Counted from the first letter of the stretch, positions 42,147 to 51,078 are shown. The stretch: 51,482 nucleotides of DNA from Candidatus Blautia intestinavium (GCA_019113745.1 DXGV01000020.1:1-51482); one strand, 5' to 3'. The notes: generated by a model from the letters alone, not told the origin. Numbers and translations are program-made.

Positions 42147-42899
42147 TCACTTGTTCTCCTGTGTCATTTTCTCTATACTCTGTCCGCCGTCTGTATTTTC
42201 TTCAAGCATCTGTTCCATATACTCTTCTACCGTATCCATATGCTCCGACATACATTTCTCCGCCGCTTCGGCATCTCCTTTAATAATAGCTTCTACCAGA
42301 CGGTGATGCTGCTCGTCCACTACAGATGCTGTCTGATTTTTTTTCATAATATAGTCCCTGGTTCCGGAGATGATATTTTCTGTAAGCTGATCGGCTGCTG
42401 CAAGTACGCTGTAGATCATCGGATTATCCGCAATCTTTCCGATCTTGGCGTGAAGTTCTTTATCAAGGCTTCCTCTTTCCTTCTCGTCCTCCGCAGCATC
42501 CAGTCTGGCCAGGATCATCCAGAGCTCCGCCGCGTCAAGAGGCGTACATTTTTTTGCCGCCAGGATCGCATTCTGTCTTTCCAGAGCAGCGCGGAGCTGC
42601 TGGTTCTGACGCACATAGCCGTTATTCAGCCGGAAAAGGATCGTCAGTGGTCCGATCAGCCAGGTATCCAGGTCGCTGGTAATATAATTCCCGCCTCCGG
42701 GAACCGCTTCAATGATACCGAGAAGCTCCAGCGCCCGAAGGGCCTCCCTGACTGCCGAGCGGGATACCTTCATGGTTTCCGCCATTGTCCTCTCCGCCGG
42801 AAGAGCGTCTCCCGCCTTCAGATTTCCCTTCTGTATATTATCAATGATCTGTTCAAGTATTCCGTTAAATGCTCTTTCTTCCCCAATTTCTTTAAACAT
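42147..42899 (-). CDS. GntR-family regulator, FadR subfamily
   Basis: A 250-aa regulator. The winged-helix N-terminus has LKAGDALPAERTMAETMKVSR and REALRALELLGIIE. The C-terminal all-helical FCD domain has metal-type Asp/His positions (DKELHAKIGKIADN, DEQHHRLVEAIIKGD), which bind carboxylate effectors in relatives. It sits upstream of the Ldh2-malic enzyme genes, with operators between. A purine-rich GGGGGAGGG precedes ATG 42899. Its own promoter is at 43044-43016. Confidence 0.93.
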   Translation of the reverse strand: MFKEIGEERAFNGILEQIIDNIQKGNLKAGDALPAERTMAETMKVSRSAVREALRALELLGIIEAVPGGGNYITSDLDTWLIGPLTILFRLNNGYVRQNQQLRAALERQNAILAAKKCTPLDAAELWMILARLDAAEDEKERGSLDKELHAKIGKIADNPMIYSVLAAADQLTENIISGTRDYIMKKNQTASVVDEQHHRLVEAIIKGDAEAAEKCMSEHMDTVEEYMEQMLEENTDGGQSIEKMTQENK

Positions 42900-43015
42900 A
42901 TCCCTCCCCCGCAGCCCGGACCGTTTCCGTTCTGCTTCCTCTCATAATTTTCTGCTGAAACCGCCTCGCAGTATTCCAAAAATAAAGATCTTCAGATACT
43001 GGAGATGTCTTTAAC

Positions 43016-43044
43016 ATCATACTATATTTGTGATATGGATGCAA
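43016..43044 (-). promoter_or_regulatory. Promoter of the gntR gene
   Basis: On the minus strand TTGCAT (43044-43039), 17-bp spacer, TATGAT (43021-43016). No TGGT/ACCA palindrome is seen here, so autoregulation is not evident at this site. Confidence 0.7.
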
Positions 43045-43092
43045 GTAAACTGCAATGCTCTGTGTCTCTGTTTTTTAGTTTTCCAAGTAAAA

Positions 43093-43200
43093 GGCAGTCC
43101 CGTACAAGGAGGCAATACAGTTGATGAAGGACAGATTTCTGCTGTACCGGAGAGACGCCCTGAAAATCTCCCCGGTTTTACTTTCATTCGTATGCTGCTG
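43093..43200. repeat. Decayed copy of the dispersed element
   Basis: The text GTACAAGGAGGCAATACAG, then ACAGATTTCTGCT and TTTTACTTTCATTCGTA, parallels GTACACGGGGACAATACGG, CTGATTTCTGCCT and GCGTTACTTTCATTCCG of the full copies. The right half is replaced by a tandem repeat. Confidence 0.55.
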
Positions 43201-43356
43201 CCGCTTCCTACGGCTCTTTCTCCTGATTTGACGATTTCATCCGTAAATTACTGCCGACTCCTACGGTTGTTTTCCTTGATTTGACGATTTCATCCGTAAA
43301 TTACTGCCGGTTCCTACGGCTCGTTCTCATGATTTGACGATTTCATCCGTTGAAAG
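43198..43356. repeat. Three 53-bp tandem repeats
   Basis: Units start at 43198, 43251 and 43304. Each has CTGCCG..TCCTACGG, a variable T-rich middle and GATTTGACGATTTCATCCGT. The third unit ends early, just before a terminator. No gene is seen between 42900 and 43463. Confidence 0.85.
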
Positions 43357-43359
43357 CAG

Positions 43360-43385
43360 AAAACGGACTTTAAGGAGTCCGTTTT
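43360..43385 (-). terminator. Terminator after the GcvT-like gene
   Basis: AAAACGGACT (43360-43369) pairs perfectly with AGTCCGTTTT (43376-43385). It probably ends the SDR-unknown-GcvT transcript. Confidence 0.75.
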
Positions 43386-43463
43386 CCGTGGTATAAGTAA
43401 TTTATGATCTGATAATTTTGCAGTGTTTTCAAAAACAGTTCCAAGGCCCTCTTTCAACCTTTA

Positions 43464-44486
43464 TCATATCCATTTCTTCTCTGTGATCACCGCGTCATAT
43501 CCGTGTATTTTAATATGGTCGCCTACACGGAGTTTTCCTTTCTTCGCCAGTATGTAGCCGTTATTCACTTCTTTCACATAGGAATAGACCATCTTTGACA
43601 CGCGGCCCACCTCTTCTTCCTCGCTGTCAATATACACAGCCTCTCCCGGACCTCCGTACTGCTTTGACCGGATATAAATATCCGTCTCCGGGACCTCGAA
43701 ACCGACCATTTCTTTCTCCGGCCCGTTTTCCTTTACTTTCAGAAGGGCTTCTTTTCCGATAAAATCCTTTTCCCAGTCAATATTTCCGTCCAGCCCCACT
43801 TCCATCGGATTCGTATGGGCCAGATCTCTCATATAATAAAACCCGCTTTCTGTGGGAAGGGTCCAGGCCATTACCTGGAACTCCGTCACCTGTCTGCCGT
43901 CGAATTCCGGAGCGGTATCTTTGAGGATCTTTTCCAGAGCGTCCGTATCCTCTCTTCGACAGTAAATTTCATAGCCGAATTTCTCCCCGGTAAAACCACC
44001 CCGGTTGATCAGTACCTCCATATCGCCGATTTTATTCGGCTCATGACTGAAAAATTTCAGTCCGTCCACTGGATTTTCCACAATGGAATTGACCATTTCC
44101 TTTGATCTTGGCCCCTGTACCGCAAACATATCCCACTCATCGGTAATATCATTCCAGTCCACGTCATATCCTTCGGAGTGATAATAGATCCAGTCGTCCG
44201 TATAAGTCAGAAACAGTGTAGAGATCCAGAACCTGTCCTCTGCCATCCGCATAATCACCACGTCGTCAATGATCTCCCCGTTCTCATCCAGCATAGTAGT
44301 GTAACGGTCCCGTCCCACCTTGATATTTCCGATATCATTAGGATACAGATATTCCAGGAGTTTCACCACATCCGGCCCGCTGATCTCGATCAGTTGATGG
44401 GTCCAGTAGTACCATCCCACTGTCTGGCGGACAGCCATATGTTCCGATCTTTTCATTTCATCATATTTAAATATGTTTTTATACAT
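43464..44486 (-). CDS. GcvT-like tetrahydrofolate-dependent methyltransferase/demethylase
   Basis: A 340-aa protein of the aminomethyltransferase fold (GcvT, DmdA, LigM relatives). It has RQTVGWYYWTHQLIEISGPD near the start, YTTMLDENGEIIDDVVIMR near residue 63, the folate-site text FAVQGPRSKEM and GGFTGEKFGYEIY, and a C-terminal barrel. No gcvH or gcvP is near, so it is not the glycine-cleavage protein. Relatives move a methyl group from an O-, S- or N-methyl substrate to tetrahydrofolate. The substrate here is unknown. GGGAGG precedes the start. Last gene of a three-gene cluster. Confidence 0.85.
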   Translation of the reverse strand: MYKNIFKYDEMKRSEHMAVRQTVGWYYWTHQLIEISGPDVVKLLEYLYPNDIGNIKVGRDRYTTMLDENGEIIDDVVIMRMAEDRFWISTLFLTYTDDWIYYHSEGYDVDWNDITDEWDMFAVQGPRSKEMVNSIVENPVDGLKFFSHEPNKIGDMEVLINRGGFTGEKFGYEIYCRREDTDALEKILKDTAPEFDGRQVTEFQVMAWTLPTESGFYYMRDLAHTNPMEVGLDGNIDWEKDFIGKEALLKVKENGPEKEMVGFEVPETDIYIRSKQYGGPGEAVYIDSEEEEVGRVSKMVYSYVKEVNNGYILAKKGKLRVGDHIKIHGYDAVITEKKWI

Positions 44487-44501
44487 CCGCTTGCCCTCCC
44501 G

Positions 44502-45740
44502 TCAACAGAATTTATCGATTTTCTTTGCGATCTTTATCCGAAGTTTGCCTGCGGGAGAATCTTCTTCCCACAGAGACCACTGTGCGTTGACCAGGGTCTT
44601 CACCATACCATACCAGAAGTCCACATGTACCTGGGGCAGTTCTTTACATCCTGTAATCTCCAGACCGGAACGGTCGATCACATAAATACATTCTTTTTCA
44701 TTAAAGGCTTCCACCTCGTAATTACACAGGATGGACTGAAGCTGCATTTCCACAAGGCCTCCCATCACCCGGCCGTCTTCTCCAATCTCAGGAGGAACTC
44801 CCAGCCAGTCTCTGGCCGCCTTAATGGCATAACGCTCTCCAAACATTGCCTTGCCCGCCGCTTCGCAGACACAGTGCAGGATATGATCCGCCATCTCACG
44901 TGTGACAATTCCTCTCCTCACTGCCTCATTGATCGCCGGCAGCACATACAGAGAAGCGGAAGTAGACAGCGTCACCATATTCGCACTGGAAGAATCCTGT
45001 TCCAGATGAGTGCCGTTTGTAAAAGTATAATTACACTCTTCCCTGAATACCATAGATTCTTTTACACAATCCTCTTCTTCTGTATATTTGATCTGATCTG
45101 CCGTGGCAACCGGTCCGAAGCTCTCCCACAGCTCGTGCTCCGGCATCGGATATTTGTCACGGTTTTCCGCGACGATCCGGCAGTGCCTGTCGCCGCAGCC
45201 TTTTGCCTCTACCATACAGTATTCCATTGTCGGGCCCGGACGGCGCCGTTCCGCCGAACCGATAGCGGACCCCTGAAGTGACATGGTAGTGGCGCGGCAA
45301 AGTTCTGAACCTACGATATCCCAGTCACAGACATCCAGTTCTTTTTCCGCGCGATATGTACCAAAGTCCTGACACCTCCCGCACATCAGAAGAGCATCGT
45401 CTCCCTGATCTCCGATGAGAGCGCCTACAAACTGGCCGCACATAAAAGGATGCATATTGTTCATGTCGTCCCCGTTCTCTCCGTACATCCGGTTTGTGGC
45501 AACCAGGCGGGCAAGCGCGTCTTCACACATCAACTGCGCCCGCTCCCGGTAATCCGGGATCATAATCCGGTACGCCTGCATACAGGCGGCGCCGATCACC
45601 TGCTCAAAACGATTGGAATAGTGCATGGCGTCGCGATAGCAGTACATCTTCTCCCAGGGCGATTTGATCGCGTAATATTCTTTCAGCCCAGATCCTTTTC
45701 CGCTGTTCTGCGGCAGTCTTTCATCTATTTTTTTACTCAT
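44502..45740 (-). CDS. Cysteine-rich protein of unknown function (V4R-like segment)
   Basis: A 412-aa protein with about 19 Cys, no signal peptide and no membrane segment. LLMCGRCQDFGTYR is near residue 108. Near residue 175 lies EYCMVEAKGCGDRHCRIV, a C-x-E...GCGD-x-x-C pattern like the end of V4R (4-vinyl-reductase-like) or thiazoline-carboxylate-hydrolase-like domains. The second half has HCVCEAAGKAMFGERYAIKA and may be a related domain. Metal, cofactor or thiol chemistry is plausible, but no function can be assigned. It lies 15 bp before the GcvT-like gene and 66 bp after the SDR gene, so all three probably serve one pathway. Confidence 0.8.
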   Translation of the reverse strand: MSKKIDERLPQNSGKGSGLKEYYAIKSPWEKMYCYRDAMHYSNRFEQVIGAACMQAYRIMIPDYRERAQLMCEDALARLVATNRMYGENGDDMNNMHPFMCGQFVGALIGDQGDDALLMCGRCQDFGTYRAEKELDVCDWDIVGSELCRATTMSLQGSAIGSAERRRPGPTMEYCMVEAKGCGDRHCRIVAENRDKYPMPEHELWESFGPVATADQIKYTEEEDCVKESMVFREECNYTFTNGTHLEQDSSSANMVTLSTSASLYVLPAINEAVRRGIVTREMADHILHCVCEAAGKAMFGERYAIKAARDWLGVPPEIGEDGRVMGGLVEMQLQSILCNYEVEAFNEKECIYVIDRSGLEITGCKELPQVHVDFWYGMVKTLVNAQWSLWEEDSPAGKLRIKIAKKIDKFC

Positions 45741-45806
45741 TTTCCCTTCATTCCTTTCGCTTTATCTGTCCGGAACATCATCCTGTTCCGGCTGCGCCTG
45801 TTTCCG

Positions 45807-46721
45807 TTACTCTTCCGGAGGATAAGCTTCAATCGCCACCTGGTGATGTACAATATTGTGAGACGCGCCTGCGTCGGCCACCACCACTTCTCCCGTGATT
45901 CCGTCTGAAACCGCCGTGGACAGCATATACGCCACAATGGCTACGGAATCTACGGTCTGCGTGCTGTCGATGGACCATACCATCAGTTCGTCATAAAACT
46001 CATCCGACTGCTCTTCTGTCAGATTCTTCGCCGTCAGATTGCTGGACGCTCCCGGAGTAGCCATTCCGCCCGGAGCCACCGCGTTTACCATTATGTCATA
46101 TCGTTTCAGTTCTTTCGCCGCTTCTACGATCAGAGCGTTTACTGCTCCCTTTGAGGCCGCGTAATGAGGATAGCCTCCAAATACCGGGTAGGGCATCCAC
46201 GGACAGTTGGAGGAAACTGCCGTGATCTTTCCGGCGATCTTATGATCGATCATATACCTGGAAACATGTTTGATACAAAGAAAAAGTCCGGTGACGTTCA
46301 CTTCCATGATATGGTTAAAATCCTCTTTCGCCATATGGTAAATATGGGCGTAATTCCAGATCCCCACAGAATTTACCAGGATATCCACCGACCCGAACGC
46401 CTTGTCCGTAAAATCCACAAGACGGATCACATCCTCTTCCCGGGAAACATCTGTTTTACAGTACTTCACCCGGTCTTCTCCGTATCCTTCCATCCGAAAC
46501 AGAGAGACGGCGGTTTCTCCTTTCTTTTCAGAACCGGAAGCGACTACCACATTGGCCCCTCCCTGAAGAAGCCGGAGAGTGATATTAAATCCCAGTCCGG
46601 ACGTTCCCCCAGTGACGATCGCTGTCTTTCCCTCCACAAAAAGCATTTCATGAAGAGGACGCGCCTGTTTGATATATCCTGCCATCATCTGGCGCATGGC
46701 CTCGTTTGCGTCATAACCCAT
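45807..46721 (-). CDS. Short-chain dehydrogenase/reductase
   Basis: A 304-aa SDR with a 30-residue N-terminal extension. The nucleotide-binding loop is VTGGTSGLGFN, the structural motif NSVGIWN, the catalytic Ser in AVSSNCPW, and YAASKGAV gives the Tyr and Lys. The C-terminus is VVADAGASHNIVHH. It oxidises or reduces an alcohol/carbonyl group with NAD(P). First gene of the cluster with the Cys-rich and GcvT-like genes, divergent from a PucR-type regulator. A -10 TATAAT lies at 46802-46797 on the minus strand with a poor -35, as expected for an activated promoter. Confidence 0.9.
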   Translation of the reverse strand: MGYDANEAMRQMMAGYIKQARPLHEMLFVEGKTAIVTGGTSGLGFNITLRLLQGGANVVVASGSEKKGETAVSLFRMEGYGEDRVKYCKTDVSREEDVIRLVDFTDKAFGSVDILVNSVGIWNYAHIYHMAKEDFNHIMEVNVTGLFLCIKHVSRYMIDHKIAGKITAVSSNCPWMPYPVFGGYPHYAASKGAVNALIVEAAKELKRYDIMVNAVAPGGMATPGASSNLTAKNLTEEQSDEFYDELMVWSIDSTQTVDSVAIVAYMLSTAVSDGITGEVVVADAGASHNIVHHQVAIEAYPPEE

Positions 46722-46871
46722 AATAAAGACCCCTTTCTGTCAATTCAGATTATTTTTCATTTTCAAAGCAGTGTTCAGAGGGGATCTGATGTCTTTATTA
46801 TAAAAAAAGTATTTTTTCTGATAAATAAGCAGAACAAAGGTTTTTCAAAAATTTTTCCCTACAAAATAACG

Positions 46872-46938
46872 GCCGGTATTATCCATTGAAATCATATAAA
46901 ATCAGAATTATAATAAAAGCAGCCATTAAATTACCGGC
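46872..46938 (+). promoter_or_regulatory. Promoter of the pucR gene, flanked by an inverted repeat
   Basis: TTGAAA (46886-46891), 17-bp spacer, TATAAT (46909-46914). GCCGGTA (46872-46878) and TACCGGC (46932-46938) flank it symmetrically, a possible autoregulatory site. This promoter rules out the earlier ATG at 46886. Confidence 0.75.
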
Positions 46939-46972
46939 TTTGAAACGCTTGCTGAAAGGAGACGGTTCCTTT

Positions 46973-48514
46973 ATGAAATTAAACGCAGATATCATTTATA
47001 CAAAAATGAAAGAAAATTATCCTGTAAAAATTTACGGCGAAAGAGAAACCGCCCTGTCTCTGAAACGTCCGGAATTTCACATGGATGACGATACCCATTT
47101 TCTGGCAGGACATCTGTATCTTGCCACAGCGGAACATCTTCCATCCAGGCCCCATCTTGAAAAAGGAGCCGTTCTGGTCTGCATCGGAGAGCCTGTCCGA
47201 ATGAAATATTATACCGACAGGATCACTATGATCATCGTCCAGGGGAGAAGAGACTTTTTCTCTGTCTACCAGAGCGTGCAGAAAATTTTTGATCACTATG
47301 ACCAATGGAACGACGCCCTTTTTGAAATCTTCCAGCAGGACGCGGACATCCAGAAAATCGCCGAACTGAGCGCAGTGTACCTGGAACATTCTGTCTGTGT
47401 TCTGGACTCCAGTTTCCATATCCTGGCCGCCGGATACGGAAATGGTTCCAGCCGCAGCAGAAAGCTGGGAAAAACCGGAGATTCTCTATCTCAGACCGAC
47501 CTGGAAGAGTTCCTGACTTATGGGGAAATGTCTACAGATATCCGGGAACCAATGCTGCTTGACATTGGAGGAGACTTTGCACTGGCTGTAAATCTTTTTG
47601 ACAGGGCGGGACAGTACGCCGGCTGTTTTTTCATGTCCGGGGACGGACGGCCTTTTCACAGCGGCGATACGGCTCTTGCCGCTTATCTGGGTTCCCTTCT
47701 GGAAAAATCCCTGGAGCGTAATCCTGCTCTTCTGTCTAACGAACGGAACACGATCCGCCAGATTCTAAGAGAAATCATTGAGGAACGTCCGATACGTCCT
47801 GTCCATAAGTCTGTGCTCCAGGCCGTCCAGATGAAAACCCGCTATGTCTGCATAAGCGCTTACATCATTACAAGATATTCACAGATTCCGGCCAGCTATA
47901 TCTGCAATCTCTTTGAGAAAAATTTTCCAGGCAGCGCGGCTTTTCCTCATAACCAGTCTGTGGCCGCGTTCATTGATCTGAAGCCGCTCTATGACAGAGA
48001 CGGAAAATATCAGGAGCAGTTAAATCTGCGGCTGGATCCTATGCTGAAAGCGCTGAAGCTCTACGCCGGAATCAGCAACGATTTTTCCAATCTCTATGAC
48101 GCCCGGATGCATTACCTTCAGGCAGAGATCGCTCTGGAAAACGGCCAGCTTACTATGAGCTCCTCTTCCCGTTTTTACTTCTCTAGCTTTGTTCTGATGG
48201 AAATGATCACGAATTCTACCGGAGGCATGCCTGTGGAAATGTTTTATTCCAACGGACTGAAAAATCTGTTTCGCCACGACAAGCATTCTCAGGTAAGCTA
48301 TTTTGAAACTTTAAAGGTATTTCTGGAAGAAAATATGAACTATACCAGCACGGCGGAAGTCCTGTATATCCACCGGAGCACACTGGTAGACAGAATCAAC
48401 AGAATCGAGCGGGAACTGGGAATCGATCTGAAGGATTATAACGAAAGACTTCATCTGCAGATTATCATGAAAGCCCTGGAATTACGGGAAATCCTGAAAG
48501 GTTCGGAAAAATAG
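46973..48514 (+). CDS. PucR-family transcriptional regulator
   Basis: A 514-aa regulator. The N-terminal and central parts look like sensor domains (including an amino-acid stretch around YLEHSVCVLDSSFHILAAGY). The C-terminus has the PucR helix-turn-helix: FLEENMNYTSTAEVLYIHRS and NRIERELGIDLKDYNERLHL. Such proteins usually activate catabolic operons in response to a substrate. ATG 46973 has AAAGGAG 11 bases upstream. It is divergent from the SDR gene, so it probably controls the SDR-unknown-GcvT operon. Confidence 0.93.
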   Translation: MKLNADIIYTKMKENYPVKIYGERETALSLKRPEFHMDDDTHFLAGHLYLATAEHLPSRPHLEKGAVLVCIGEPVRMKYYTDRITMIIVQGRRDFFSVYQSVQKIFDHYDQWNDALFEIFQQDADIQKIAELSAVYLEHSVCVLDSSFHILAAGYGNGSSRSRKLGKTGDSLSQTDLEEFLTYGEMSTDIREPMLLDIGGDFALAVNLFDRAGQYAGCFFMSGDGRPFHSGDTALAAYLGSLLEKSLERNPALLSNERNTIRQILREIIEERPIRPVHKSVLQAVQMKTRYVCISAYIITRYSQIPASYICNLFEKNFPGSAAFPHNQSVAAFIDLKPLYDRDGKYQEQLNLRLDPMLKALKLYAGISNDFSNLYDARMHYLQAEIALENGQLTMSSSSRFYFSSFVLMEMITNSTGGMPVEMFYSNGLKNLFRHDKHSQVSYFETLKVFLEENMNYTSTAEVLYIHRSTLVDRINRIERELGIDLKDYNERLHLQIIMKALELREILKGSEK

Positions 48515-48523
48515 ACAAAAAAG

Positions 48524-48577
48524 GCCGCGGCAGGCGCAAGAGGGGCAGTAAAATATCTGCGGATGCCGCGGCTGTTT
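48524..48577 (+). terminator. Terminator after pucR
   Basis: GCCGCGGCA (48524-48532) pairs with TGCCGCGGC (48564-48572), followed by TGTTTTT. An A6 run before it makes it usable for the convergent small gene too. Confidence 0.85.
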
Positions 48578-48583
48578 TTCTCT

Positions 48584-48799
48584 TTATCTGGAACACTTTT
48601 TCAGATCTTCGTCTATCTGATCCGCGAACTTTGCCACTTCCGCAGATTCCGGATAGGACAGAAGTTTTCTGTATGTCATTGCTCCTACGAGTTTCATAGA
48701 AGGATTGCTTGTGGAACCGGGCGCGTATTTTTCCATAACCGCTTTCCCCTCCGGCGATCTTAAAATGTCCTTTATTTTACTGTCCAGTGATAATGCCAT
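48584..48799 (-). CDS. Small helical protein of unknown function
   Basis: A 71-aa protein, ALSLDSKIKDILRSPEGKAV onward. It resembles the small helical domain with LRSPEGKAVMEKYAPG and a later Leu-rich segment that I recall as a tail on some Clostridia glycosidases, where its role is unclear. No signal peptide. ATG 48799 is preferred over ATG 48805 because GGGAGG is then 8 bases away. Monocistronic, between two terminators. Confidence 0.75.
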   Translation of the reverse strand: MALSLDSKIKDILRSPEGKAVMEKYAPGSTSNPSMKLVGAMTYRKLLSYPESAEVAKFADQIDEDLKKCSR

Positions 48800-48966
48800 A
48801 ATCATAACCTCCCAAATAAAATTTTACGTTTCTGAAGTCTGCGCTTTCTTTCCCCTCCGAAAACTGACTCATGCAAAATATCTTTGCTGTGATTCTATTT
48901 TATGTCAGCCGTCCTTTCTTTTTAAGCCGGAAAATATAGGCTTTTTTCCCGCAAAAAAACGACAAA

Positions 48967-49012
48967 CTGCCGGATAGCGACAGGTTCTCTGGACCTCGGC
49001 GCCATCCGGCAG
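48967..49012 (-). terminator. Terminator after the beta-lactamase-like gene
   Basis: CTGCCGGAT (48967-48975) pairs with ATCCGGCAG (49004-49012). A T-run follows on the minus strand. Confidence 0.8.
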
Positions 49013-49032
49013 AAATACTTCTCCAAAAATTT

Positions 49033-50046
49033 TCAGTTTTCCTGGCTTATCAGCTTTGTATGGGCCATATCAAGCTCTTCTACTACTGATCCCAGCAGAT
49101 CCAGATTCTCATACGCATCGCTTAAAATCGTCAGAATATAAGGATGAGAACCCTTCATCACAATCCCCGCGTCATTCTGCACCGTATAATAGGAGTCCTC
49201 TCCCTCAAAGGACCATCCGGCTTTTGAATATACGGTATACTTCGTTCCAAGAGTCTCATAAATAGCCGACTCTTCCGTTCCACTGTACAGATCGCGGATC
49301 ATTTCCGCAGTACTGTTTCCAGCAGTGAAATAGTCGTAAATATTCATCCACAGCCTGGTAAAATTTCTGCAGGTAACCGGACCGAAAGAGCCTTCCGACA
49401 GAGATACGTCCTCGCCTGCCGTTTCCGCTGCCCAGTCGTTAAACTCTGTTTTCCCGAAATTATTGATCAAGGTAAAATAGTCTTCATTACTGGACCAGAC
49501 AATGGCGTTTTCAATTTCTGTATAAAACTCTTCCGCTGTTTCCGGATATGTCTGCACCATCCATGCCACATACGGAGCCTTGATGGCGCTGGCGCTGTAA
49601 TATTTCACGTCAGGATGATAGCTGATGCCGCCGCCTGTTTCCAGATCATACAGCAGAAAAGCTATAGAATAACCTTCCGCCGACGCCATAGAAATTTGCT
49701 GCTCCAGACCGGCCTGAATTACTTCCCAGTCGTCTTTTTTTACTGCTCCATCCCAGGTAACGGAAAGCTCATAATTGTTTTTATCAAGAATATTTACAAA
49801 GGGCTCTTCCACCAGCTCTTCCGGCGCTTCTGTAACTTCAGCCATCTCCGATTCTGCAACAGGTTCCGCGCTTGTTTCGCCGGTTTCTTTTTTTTGGACA
49901 ACAGACAGGGCAACCAGGATCACGGCGATCGCCGCCACAGCGACAGCCGGAAAAATCTGCCTCAGAATCTCATTTCTGCGTTTCGACTTCCAGTTGGTTT
50001 TATTGCTGTAGCGGTGAACCTTGTTTTCCGAGTCCTTTATAATCAT
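49033..50046 (-). CDS. Membrane-anchored class A beta-lactamase-like serine hydrolase
   Basis: A 337-aa protein with a cytoplasmic basic tail, one membrane segment (about residues 31-50), an acidic linker and a penicillin-binding-type domain. The nucleophile motif SxxK is SAIK in YYSASAIKAPYV. SSNED stands where SDN is usual. The third box reads SKAGW rather than KTG. Such proteins often act on peptidoglycan or have no lactamase activity, so resistance should not be inferred. ATG 50046 has AGGGGAG upstream. Confidence 0.85.
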   Translation of the reverse strand: MIIKDSENKVHRYSNKTNWKSKRRNEILRQIFPAVAVAAIAVILVALSVVQKKETGETSAEPVAESEMAEVTEAPEELVEEPFVNILDKNNYELSVTWDGAVKKDDWEVIQAGLEQQISMASAEGYSIAFLLYDLETGGGISYHPDVKYYSASAIKAPYVAWMVQTYPETAEEFYTEIENAIVWSSNEDYFTLINNFGKTEFNDWAAETAGEDVSLSEGSFGPVTCRNFTRLWMNIYDYFTAGNSTAEMIRDLYSGTEESAIYETLGTKYTVYSKAGWSFEGEDSYYTVQNDAGIVMKGSHPYILTILSDAYENLDLLGSVVEELDMAHTKLISQEN

Positions 50047-50082
50047 CCGTCCGTTCTCCCCTGATCTCTTTTGTAACACAAT

Positions 50083-50124
50083 AGCGTCAGTAATACTCCC
50101 TTAAAAAGAGTAGCACTCTCTTTT
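50083..50124 (-). other. Terminator-like hairpin and a possible degenerate element tip
   Basis: AAAAGAG (50104-50110) pairs with CTCTTTT (50118-50124). On the minus strand this would end the S8 fragment's transcript. Beside it AGCGTCAG (50083-50090) equals the tip of the dispersed elements, but the similarity stops there. Confidence 0.4.
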
Positions 50125-50169
50125 ATGAATTACAAGAAAGCAGGGCGAAAGTTCGTTCTTTTTTCACAT

Positions 50170-51078
50170 TTAAGGTATGCTCTCTTTCACGCATAGCACC
50201 CCATACCCAATCTCCGGGTTGGGATATTCTTCAAACCCTCTCAACGGCTGCGCGCCCCGTCTCAGATAGGCTTTCACTTTTTCGCCCCAGAGAAACGGAT
50301 CCCTGCCCCTTATTATCCCAAACTCCATAAGAAGCGCCGCCGCCCCGGTGACAAAGGGCGTGGCGAAAGAAGTTCCGGTGAAACTTCCGTATCCGCCGCC
50401 GGGTACAGGAGCCGTGATATTCACGCCCGGCGCCGCCAGATCCGGTTTGGGATAGGATAAGCCGTTTCCGCCCCTTCCAGAGAAATCCGCAAAAGTATTC
50501 AGCCGGGAATCATAAGCGCCTACTGCGATCGCCTTAGCCGCAGTAGAAGGAATCGTAAGCGTCTCTTCTGCTTTTGGAGTATAAAACCCTGTTCCCGGAT
50601 TCAGTACCCCTCCGCCCGGCATCCACAGATAAAATATACCCTCTCTGATCCTTCTTCCCCGAAGACGGATTTTCCAGATTCCGTTTCCGATATAAGTTTC
50701 CCGGGGAATAAAATCAAAATAAATTTCCTGAGTCACCTGAAACGGCCCTGGTTTTCCATAATAAACCAGGATTTCCGTATTTCCCAGTATATATCTCTGA
50801 ACGCCGAGCTGTTCGGACAGCGGTCCCGCCGTCTGCCCCCACGGGGCTTCCAAGTAAATTTCCATATCATCTGTATACCCCTTCCATAACTGTACATTTA
50901 ATACTGGTTCATAAGCGCTGACACTAAATTCTATTTCTGCAGTCTCTCCCTGCCCCAGACGTCCCTGGGTATGAAGATTGCCGCTTCCATTATTCCCTGT
51001 TCCCACACAGATCACAGTCCGGCCTACATTTGATACATTACTGAGATAAGTTTCCAGAAGGGAATCGCCTTTGTGTGT
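50170..51078 (-). pseudogene. S8 (subtilisin-like) peptidase, 5'-truncated
   Basis: The open frame runs 51078 to 50170 with no ribosome binding site and an in-frame TGA directly before it (51081-51079). It encodes the C-terminal half of a Clostridia-type S8 peptidase: THKGDSLLETYLSNVSNVGR, then ICVGTGNNG, then the catalytic Ser in GSFTGTSFATPFVTGAAA. The catalytic Asp and His segments that should precede are absent. The sequence upstream is AT-rich and unrelated, so the gene was cut by insertion or recombination near 51079. Confidence 0.82.

Noticed and set aside
43198..43356. CRISPR-like repeat
   Set aside because: Only three units, with the variable part short and similar between units; a simple tandem repeat.
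46886..46972. N-terminal extension of the PucR regulator
   Set aside because: A promoter (46886-46914) lies within it and the ribosome binding site is before ATG 46973.
49033..50046. Functional beta-lactamase giving antibiotic resistance
   Set aside because: The SDN and KTG boxes are altered; a peptidoglycan-related or inactive relative is as likely.
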